Origin: an uncultured Mitsuokella sp.
GTDB lineage: Bacteria; Bacillota; Negativicutes; Selenomonadales; Selenomonadaceae
DNA: 7,115 nt
Direction: 5' to 3'
NCBI GenBank assembly: GCA_900770895.1
Contig: CAAGMF010000114.1
Coordinates: forward strand, 1-7,115
The first letter of the stretch is position 1. The number at the start of each line of letters is the position of its first letter. The notes beneath the pieces are model-generated. The model did not search any database. It saw only the letters and a program-made list of their open reading frames with translations, and was not told where the DNA came from. Shown piece after piece: positions 1 through 5,870 of the stretch. A program made the position numbers and the translations under genes.

Positions 1-205
1 GCGGACGCAGAAACAGGGCGAGCGGCCCGTGCTGGACCGGGCCAGTCGTCAGACTGGCAGCCGGCGCGCCGGCATCGAGCAGCTCATCGCGGAGCGGCGT
101 GCCATGTATGAGAGCGTCGCCCCCGACCTGACGGTCGATACGAGCAATATGACGCCGCTCGAGATCGTCACGAAGATATTGAGCTACGCGAAAAGCCACA
201 GATAA
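1..205 (+). CDS. aroK: Shikimate kinase, C-terminal part (5' end outside window)
   Basis: This is the 3' end of a shikimate kinase, the cytoplasmic enzyme that uses ATP to phosphorylate shikimate at the 3-hydroxyl on the way to chorismate. Reading starts at base 2 and gives 67 residues before the TAA at 203-205. The visible part starts in the LID region, with the ERPVL segment that matches the RPLL motif of the family. It continues into a helix with AERRAMYESVA, corresponding to the 'ER.PLYEEIA' segment, and then a strand LTVDT before a final helix, as is usual at the family's C-terminus. The P-loop and the shikimate-binding residues lie upstream of the window. aroB follows after 38 bases, and an aroK-aroB order is common, so the two are probably co-transcribed. 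The assignment rests on the C-terminal third plus this context. Confidence 0.85.
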   Translation, partial: RTQKQGERPVLDRASRQTGSRRAGIEQLIAERRAMYESVAPDLTVDTSNMTPLEIVTKILSYAKSHR

Positions 206-228
206 TCAATCATATGATGGATGAGAAA

Positions 229-237
229 GGTGGAGGT
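229..237 (+). promoter_or_regulatory. Ribosome binding site of aroB
   Basis: GGTGGAGGT is a strong Shine-Dalgarno sequence ending 6 bases before the ATG at 244. It selects that ATG over the in-frame ATGs at 214 and 217, which have no comparable site and would add 9-10 residues to the N-terminus. Confidence 0.8.
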
Positions 238-243
238 GCCAGC

Positions 244-1347
<1,104 letters not shown>

Positions 1348-1364
1348 GAAAGTGGTGTTTTCCT

Positions 1365-2285
1365 ATGTCATCATTGGCTCCGGCCAATCCTTTCGTGCGC
1401 CATGGAGTGCGCTATGCCCAGATACTCATCGGCACATTGCTCACGGCACTCGGCTACAACCTGTTCCTGATACCGGGGCACTTGCTGACGGGCGGGATCA
1501 GCGGTATCGCCATCGTCATCTACTATCTGACCGGATTGCCGGTAGGCGCGCAGAACTTCGTCTACAATCTGCCGATCCTGTATCTGGCCTACCGCGTGTT
1601 CGGGCGGCATTATGCCTTTGATACTATATTCGGTACGGTCGTGCTGTCACTGTTCCTCGACCTCACGCATTTCGTCGTCGACTGGAATATCTGTTCGAAT
1701 ATCGTGCTGAACTCGGTCTTCGGCGGCGTGCTGACGGGCATAGGCTTCGGCATCGTATTCCGCGTGAATGCGAATACGGGCGGCCTCGATGTCGTAGCTG
1801 CTGTCGTGAAGAAATACTATGCCATCGATATGGGCACGATCGTATTCATACTGAATTTCCTCATCGTGCTGGCCTCGGCATTCGTCTGCACCATCGAGGA
1901 AATGCTGTTCACGTTCATCTCCATCTATGTCATAGCTGAGCTCACGAACCGCGTCGCTGCCGGCCTGAACCGCGAGAAGTCCATCGTCATCATCTCCGGG
2001 GAGGCGGAGCGCATCTGCACGGATATCATGGAGAACGTCCATCGCGGCGTGACCTATCTGGACGGCCGCGGCGGCCTCACGCAGGAGCCGCGCGGCATAC
2101 TGTTCGCCGTCGTGAGCCTGACCCAGGTGGGCCGCGTCAAGACCATCGTGCGCCATCATGACCCGCAGGCATTCATGATCGTATCCGATACCTCCGAGGT
2201 CAGCGGCAAGGGCTTCACGCTCGAATGTGAAAGCTACGCCGACGCCAAGCGGAAATGGGAAGAACAGAAAGCCCGCCAGCATTGA
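1365..2285 (+). CDS. YitT family membrane protein (DUF161 plus C-terminal DUF2179)
   Basis: This is an integral membrane protein of the YitT family, whose transport or other function is not established. From the ATG at 1365 it has 306 residues. Several hydrophobic segments are visible, at about residues 17-37, 44-58, 64-79, 86-105, 113-133 and 158-176. The family motif region NANTGGLDVVA is at 135-145. The last third is soluble: about residues 205-290 contain RGVTYLDGRGG, then FAVVSLTQ and DPQAFMIVSD, which is the typical DUF2179 pattern. The end, rich in lysine and glutamate, is probably disordered or helical. A TTG at 1344 overlaps the aroB stop and would add 7 residues, but it has no ribosome binding site. 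A weak GTGGTG precedes the ATG, so I chose the ATG. The 17-base gap from aroB suggests the same operon, but nothing seen ties it functionally to aromatic or pyrimidine synthesis. Confidence 0.92.
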   Translation: MSSLAPANPFVRHGVRYAQILIGTLLTALGYNLFLIPGHLLTGGISGIAIVIYYLTGLPVGAQNFVYNLPILYLAYRVFGRHYAFDTIFGTVVLSLFLDLTHFVVDWNICSNIVLNSVFGGVLTGIGFGIVFRVNANTGGLDVVAAVVKKYYAIDMGTIVFILNFLIVLASAFVCTIEEMLFTFISIYVIAELTNRVAAGLNREKSIVIISGEAERICTDIMENVHRGVTYLDGRGGLTQEPRGILFAVVSLTQVGRVKTIVRHHDPQAFMIVSDTSEVSGKGFTLECESYADAKRKWEEQKARQH

Positions 2286-2296
2286 CGTCATTTGGC

Positions 2297-2325
2297 TTGC
2301 ATTTCGCTGCGAAAGCATGTATAAT
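2297..2325 (+). promoter_or_regulatory. Sigma-A-type promoter of the pyrimidine operon
   Basis: A perfect -10 box TATAAT (2320-2325) lies 17 bases after TTGCAT (2297-2302), which matches the first three bases of the -35 consensus. Transcription should start near 2331-2333, which puts the whole attenuator inside the leader RNA. An imperfect inverted repeat, TGC-A-TTTCG / CGAAA-GCA (2298-2317), overlaps the -35 box and spacer. It has no following T-run, so it is not a terminator for the upstream gene. The -10 box is convincing. The start point is estimated. Confidence 0.75.
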
Positions 2326-2346
2326 GAAACAAAGCAAAATAATGGG

Positions 2347-2382
2347 CCTTTTTAAGATGCGTACTGCGATACGCATAAGAGG
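2347..2382 (+). promoter_or_regulatory. PyrR-binding hairpin (anti-antiterminator) in the pyr leader RNA
   Basis: The RNA can fold with an upper stem of seven perfect pairs, ATGCGTA (2357-2363) with TACGCAT (2370-2376), closing the hexaloop CTGCGA (2364-2369). A four-base 5'-side bulge TAAG (2353-2356) separates this from a lower stem of CCTTTT (2347-2352) with AAGAGG (2377-2382), six pairs with one G-U. The PyrR-binding loops of Bacillus pyr operons have this architecture: CNGNGA hexaloop, upper stem, purine-rich 5' bulge and lower stem. The loop here matches CNGNGA at all four fixed positions. The stem bases next to the loop differ from the Bacillus consensus (ARUC/GGYU) but remain paired. 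With UMP or UTP, PyrR should stabilise this hairpin and so allow the downstream terminator to form. Confidence 0.75.
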
Positions 2383-2424
2383 AAATGCACTCTGTATCGT
2401 TTGATGAGAGCTTTCTTATGCTAT
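2369..2424 (+). promoter_or_regulatory. Antiterminator helix competing with both flanking hairpins
   Basis: GCATAAGAGG (2373-2382) can pair with TTTCTTATGC (2412-2421), eight Watson-Crick and two G-U pairs. With a bulged C2372, three more pairs form between ATA (2369-2371) and TAT (2422-2424). The helix uses the 3' side of the PyrR-type hairpin and the 5' arm of the terminator, so it excludes both. The octamer CGCATAAG occurs at 2372-2379 and again at 2426-2433, which is why the same 5' arm has two alternative partners. Confidence 0.7.
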
Positions 2425-2445
2425 GCGCATAAGGAAGCTTTTTTT
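2409..2445 (+). terminator. Intrinsic terminator in the pyr leader (attenuator)
   Basis: Stem AGCTTTCTTATGC (2409-2421) pairs with GCATAAGGAAGCT (2427-2439), 13 pairs with one G-U, around a five-base loop. A run of seven T (2439-2445) follows directly. It lies about 80 bases after the predicted transcription start and 60 bases before pyrB, so it acts as a conditional stop. It would also stop read-through from the upstream aro/YitT operon, for which no other terminator is visible. Confidence 0.88.
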
Positions 2446-2491
2446 GTGCTGTTCTATGGCTATGTCTATGAGAGTTGGCCCGCGATTGCAT

Positions 2492-2507
2492 AGGAGTGAG
2501 TGATTTG
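2492..2507 (+). promoter_or_regulatory. Ribosome binding site and TTG start of pyrB
   Basis: AGGAG (2492-2496) lies 8 bases before TTG at 2505. It decides the start: the earlier in-frame TTG at 2475 would place the site inside the gene, and the ATG at 2526 lacks a site at proper distance. Confidence 0.75.
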
Positions 2508-3449
2508 GAAAAAAACAATGTGTCGATGCGTGGGAAGAACATCCTGGCGCTGAAGGATTTCTCCCCGGAGGAAATCGATTTGGTCCTGACTACGGCCAAA
2601 GAGATGAAGAACATCATCCACCGCGACATCAAGAAGCTGCCCACGCTGCGGGGCAAATCCATCGTGACGCTGTTCTATGAGCCGAGCACGCGGACGCGGA
2701 CGTCGTTCGAGCTGGCGGGCAAATATCTCGGCGCCGATGTCGTGAATATCACTTCGGGCACGAGCAGCATCGTGAAAGGCGAGAGCCTGCGCGATACGCT
2801 CTACACGGTAGCAGCCATGGGCGTGGATGCCATCGTCATGCGCCATAAGGCAGAGGGCGCAGCCGAGTATGCGTCCCATGTGGTCAGCCCGGTCATCATC
2901 AACGCAGGCGACGGCGCACATGCGCATCCGTCGCAGGGTCTGCTGAACCTGTTCACGATCAAGGAAAACAAAGGCCATCTCGAAGGCCTGAAGGTGGCCA
3001 TCCTCGGCGATGTGCTGCACAGCCGCGTGGCACGGTCGGATATATACGGCATGCGGGCCATGGGCATGGAGGTCCATATCGCGGGACCGAAAACCCTGCT
3101 GCCGCGATTCCTCTACGAGGAGCCGGGCATCGTCGTGCATGAGCGCATCGAGGAGGCCATCGCTGACGCCGATGTCATCGAGGTACTGCGCATCCAGCTC
3201 GAGCGCATGAAAGGCGGACTTTTCCCGACGACGCGCGAGTATGCCCGTATCTTCGGCCTGAACGAGGAACGCCTGGCTCTGGCCAAGGACGATGTGCTCG
3301 TCCTGCACCCGGGTCCGATGAACAAAGGCTGGGAGATTTCGCCCTTCGTATCGTATGGAGATAATTCCGCGATCCAGGAGGAAGTCCAGAACGGTGTAGC
3401 GGTCCGCATGGCACTGTATACTCTGACACTTATGGGAGGACGAGCATAA
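2505..3449 (+). CDS. pyrB: Aspartate carbamoyltransferase catalytic subunit
   Basis: PyrB joins carbamoyl phosphate and L-aspartate to give N-carbamoyl-L-aspartate, the committed step of UMP synthesis, in the cytoplasm. From the TTG at 2505 it has 314 residues, a typical length. The carbamoyl-phosphate site STRTR is at 61-65 within FYEPSTRTRTSFE. The second-subunit loop with lysine K91 (SSIVKGES) follows. The HPSQ motif is at 141-144 in HPSQGLLNLFTI, and HPGPMNKGWEI starts at 268 near the end, as in the Bacillus-type enzyme (HPAPVNRGVEI). The HPSQ/NLFTI form and RTSFE distinguish it from ornithine carbamoyltransferase. No regulatory-chain gene (pyrI) follows: pyrC starts one base after the stop. 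It is the first gene after the attenuator, so its expression should be set by transcription termination. Confidence 0.97.
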   Translation: MEKNNVSMRGKNILALKDFSPEEIDLVLTTAKEMKNIIHRDIKKLPTLRGKSIVTLFYEPSTRTRTSFELAGKYLGADVVNITSGTSSIVKGESLRDTLYTVAAMGVDAIVMRHKAEGAAEYASHVVSPVIINAGDGAHAHPSQGLLNLFTIKENKGHLEGLKVAILGDVLHSRVARSDIYGMRAMGMEVHIAGPKTLLPRFLYEEPGIVVHERIEEAIADADVIEVLRIQLERMKGGLFPTTREYARIFGLNEERLALAKDDVLVLHPGPMNKGWEISPFVSYGDNSAIQEEVQNGVAVRMALYTLTLMGGRA

Positions 3450-3450
3450 C

Positions 3451-4746
3451 ATGGCAAAGATACTTTTGCAAAATGGCCGCGTCATAGATCCGGCGGCTAA
3501 AATGGATCAGGTGGCCGATGTCCTGGTCGAGGATGGCAAGATCAAGCGTGTGGCTGAGCATATAGAAGCTGACGGGGCGGAAGTGATCGATGTCAGCGGC
3601 AAGGTCGTATCACCGGGACTCATCGATATGCATGTCCATCTGCGCGAGCCGGGCCAGGAGGCCAAAGAGGACATCGAGTCCGGTACGATGGCTGCGGCTG
3701 CCGGTGGCTACACGACGGTAGCGACTATGCCGAATACGAAACCGGTCATCGATACGGCAGCGCTCGTGCGCAGCGTCGAGAAGCGCATCGAGGAGGCAGC
3801 CCGCGTCCATGTGCGCGTCATCGGTGCCGTGACGAAAGGCCAGCAGGGCAAGGAACTGGCGGAGCTCGGCGACATGGTCGAGGCCGGGGCCGTAGCTTTC
3901 TCCGACGACGGCCATTTTGACTCGACGGCCAAAGTGCTGCTGAACGCCTACGACTATCTGCATACCTATGATAAAGTCATCATCAATCACGAGGAGGAGA
4001 CATCGCTCGTCGAGGATGGCGTCATGAATGAGGGGCACGCGAGTGCGATGCTCGGCATGAAGGGCCGCCCGACGGTGGCAGAGGATATAGCCGTAGCCCG
4101 CGATATCCTGCTGGCGGAGTATGCGGACGCGCGCGTCCACATCGCTCATATATCATCAGGCAAGTCCGTGCAGCTCGTGCGCGAGGCCAAGGCGCGCGGT
4201 GTGCGCGTGACGGCTGAGGCGACGCCGCAGCACATGACGATGACGGACGAGATGGTGAACCTCTACGACAGCTCGACGAAGGTGAATCCGCCGCTGCGCT
4301 CGCAGCAGGATGTCGATGCCGTCGTGGCCGGCCTCGTTGATGGCACGATCGACATGATCGTGACGGACCATTCGCCGCATGCCCAGGAGGAGAAGGACCA
4401 GGAGTATCTGTTCGCACCGAGCGGCTTCCCGGGGCTTGAGACGGCAGTCGGCGTACTGCTGACCGATCTCGTCGACACGGGCAAGCTGCCGCTGCCGCTC
4501 ATGATTGAGAAAATGACGTATGCGCCGGCCCGGATTTTCGACCTCGGTGAGGGCGTGGGCACGCTGTCGGCCGGGGCGCCGGCTGATATCACGGTCATCG
4601 ATACGGAGAAGGAATGGGTCGTCGATGCGCATGACTTCTATACGAAGGGCAGCCACTCGCCGTTCGTCGGCCGCACGCTGAAGGGCAAGCCGGTACTGAC
4701 TATGGTTGATGGCCGTATCGTCATGCGTGATGGCGTAGTTGACTGA
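3451..4746 (+). CDS. pyrC: Dihydroorotase (type I)
   Basis: PyrC reversibly cyclises N-carbamoyl-aspartate to dihydroorotate and is a zinc enzyme of the amidohydrolase superfamily. At 431 residues with an ATG start it matches the Bacillus-type class I enzyme (about 425-430), not the shorter E. coli type. Metal ligands can be read directly: H61 and H63 in DMHVHLREPG, D153 in FSDDG, H180 in INHEEE, H233 in IAHISSGKS and D306 in VTDHSPHA. R65 of the HLREPG motif should bind the substrate carboxylate. An aspartate (D153) takes the place of the bridging carboxylated lysine, as known for this class. The C-terminus (SPFVGRTLKGKPVLTMVDGR) is the usual small beta-domain end. The ribosome binding site GGGAGGA (3434-3440) lies inside the end of pyrB, and only one base separates the genes, so translational coupling is likely. 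Confidence 0.97.
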   Translation: MAKILLQNGRVIDPAAKMDQVADVLVEDGKIKRVAEHIEADGAEVIDVSGKVVSPGLIDMHVHLREPGQEAKEDIESGTMAAAAGGYTTVATMPNTKPVIDTAALVRSVEKRIEEAARVHVRVIGAVTKGQQGKELAELGDMVEAGAVAFSDDGHFDSTAKVLLNAYDYLHTYDKVIINHEEETSLVEDGVMNEGHASAMLGMKGRPTVAEDIAVARDILLAEYADARVHIAHISSGKSVQLVREAKARGVRVTAEATPQHMTMTDEMVNLYDSSTKVNPPLRSQQDVDAVVAGLVDGTIDMIVTDHSPHAQEEKDQEYLFAPSGFPGLETAVGVLLTDLVDTGKLPLPLMIEKMTYAPARIFDLGEGVGTLSAGAPADITVIDTEKEWVVDAHDFYTKGSHSPFVGRTLKGKPVLTMVDGRIVMRDGVVD

Positions 4747-4748
4747 GT

Positions 4749-4763
4749 GAGGTGTTATCTTTG
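4749..4763 (+). promoter_or_regulatory. Ribosome binding site and TTG start of carA
   Basis: GAGGTG (4749-4754) lies 6 bases before TTG at 4761, which yields the family-like start MKGKLILEDG. The in-frame GTG at 4752 would overlap this site and add three residues, so it is less likely. Confidence 0.7.
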
Positions 4764-5864
4764 AAAGGAAAGCTGATTCTAGAGGACGGGGCTTCGTATA
4801 CCGGAGAACTGCTCAATAACATAAATGCTACGGGCGAGGTCGTGTTCAATACCAGCATGGTCGGTTATCAGGAGAGCCTGACGGACCCGTCGTACTGCCG
4901 CCAGATACTGACGCTGACGTATCCCATGGTGGGCAACTACGGCGTGGCCGACATTTTCATGCAGTCGCGCAAATGCTTCGTCGGCGGCTTCGTCATCGGC
5001 GAGCTCTGTGAGAAAGGATCGAACTGGCACTATGAGAACTCGCTGGCGGACTTCCTCACGAAGCAGGGCGTACCTTGTCTCTACAATGTAGATACGCGAG
5101 CCGTCACCCGCCATATCCGTGCTGCCGGCACGATGAAAGGCATCATCGTCCCCGATGACGCCTCGCAGACCGAGATGGATGAGCTCATGGCGCGCCCGAT
5201 CAAGAAGGAAGTCGTCATGGAGGTCACGACGCCGAAGCCGTACGATATCGACGTCGAGGGAGAGAATGGGAAGAAACCGTATCATGTCGTCGCACTCGAC
5301 TACGGTGTGAAGTACAACATCCTGAAATCCATGCATGACATGGGCATAAAGCTGACCGTCGTCCCCGCCGATACGAGCGCGGAGGACGTACTGGCCATGC
5401 AGCCGGACGGCATATTCCTCTCGAACGGCCCTGGCGATCCTGCCGATGTGCCGGAGCAGATCGAGGTCGTGAAGACGCTCGTCGAGGAGGGGACGCGCCA
5501 GCGGGGCATACCGATGTTCGGCATCTGCCTCGGGCACCAGCTGCTCTGCCGTGCGCTCGGCGCCGATACGTACAAGCTGAAATTCGGTCATCGCGGTTGC
5601 AACCAGCCGGTCAAGCGCCTCGCTGACGGCCGCGTGCACATATCCTCGCAGAATCACGGCTTCGCCGTGGATGAGAAATCGCTGTCCGGCCTGCCGATTG
5701 AGGTCACGCATATCAATGTGAATGATGGCACGGTCGAGGGCATCCGCCATACTGAACTGCCGATATTCTCGGTCCAGTATCATCCAGAGGCGGCTCCGGG
5801 ACCGAACGACAATATGTACCTGTTCGATGAATTCATGTCGCTGATGGAAAAGAAAGGGGAATAA
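4761..5864 (+). CDS. carA: Carbamoyl-phosphate synthase small (glutaminase) subunit
   Basis: CarA hydrolyses glutamine and passes ammonia through a tunnel to the large subunit CarB. From the TTG at 4761 it has 367 residues, normal for the family. The N-terminal CarA domain (about 1-150) shows LEDGASYTGE, a FNTSMVGYQE segment and DPSYCRQILTLTYPMVGNYG, all typical. The C-terminal class I glutamine amidotransferase domain starts around 175 (HVVALDYGVKYNIL). It has the nucleophile C256 in FGICLGHQ and the partners H341 and E343 in QYHPEA. LSNGPGDP is the oxyanion-region motif. Nothing is missing. It starts 14 bases after pyrC and ends 3 bases before carB. It is placed after pyrC rather than beside a separate arginine operon, so it should serve pyrimidine synthesis mainly, although CarAB can also feed arginine synthesis. 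Confidence 0.96.
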   Translation: MKGKLILEDGASYTGELLNNINATGEVVFNTSMVGYQESLTDPSYCRQILTLTYPMVGNYGVADIFMQSRKCFVGGFVIGELCEKGSNWHYENSLADFLTKQGVPCLYNVDTRAVTRHIRAAGTMKGIIVPDDASQTEMDELMARPIKKEVVMEVTTPKPYDIDVEGENGKKPYHVVALDYGVKYNILKSMHDMGIKLTVVPADTSAEDVLAMQPDGIFLSNGPGDPADVPEQIEVVKTLVEEGTRQRGIPMFGICLGHQLLCRALGADTYKLKFGHRGCNQPVKRLADGRVHISSQNHGFAVDEKSLSGLPIEVTHINVNDGTVEGIRHTELPIFSVQYHPEAAPGPNDNMYLFDEFMSLMEKKGE

Positions 5865-5870
5865 ACTTTG
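5853..5870 (+). promoter_or_regulatory. Ribosome binding site and TTG start of carB
   Basis: AAAGGGGA (5853-5860) at the end of carA lies 7 bases before TTG at 5868. The next in-frame ATG (5898) would remove the start of the first strand before the GSGP nucleotide loop, so the TTG is the better choice. Confidence 0.75.

Noticed and set aside
2298..2319. The hairpin-like repeat after the YitT gene as its transcription terminator.
   Set aside because: The stem is short with a bulge, has no T-tract after it, and overlaps the -35 box and spacer of a good promoter.
2342..2404. A 20-codon ATG ORF in the pyr leader (MGLFKMRTAIRIRGNALCIV) whose stop lies 4 bases before the terminator stem, resembling the E. 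coli pyrBI leader-peptide arrangement.
   Set aside because: There is no ribosome binding site, and the ATG would be only about 10 bases from the predicted RNA 5' end. The ORF overlaps the well-supported PyrR-type hairpin, which explains the attenuation without a leader peptide. Conservation of the frame in relatives would reopen it.
2446..2491. Possible further regulatory element or small gene between the attenuator and pyrB.
   Set aside because: Only short CTATG-like repetitions are seen, with no stable hairpin and no ORF with a start site.
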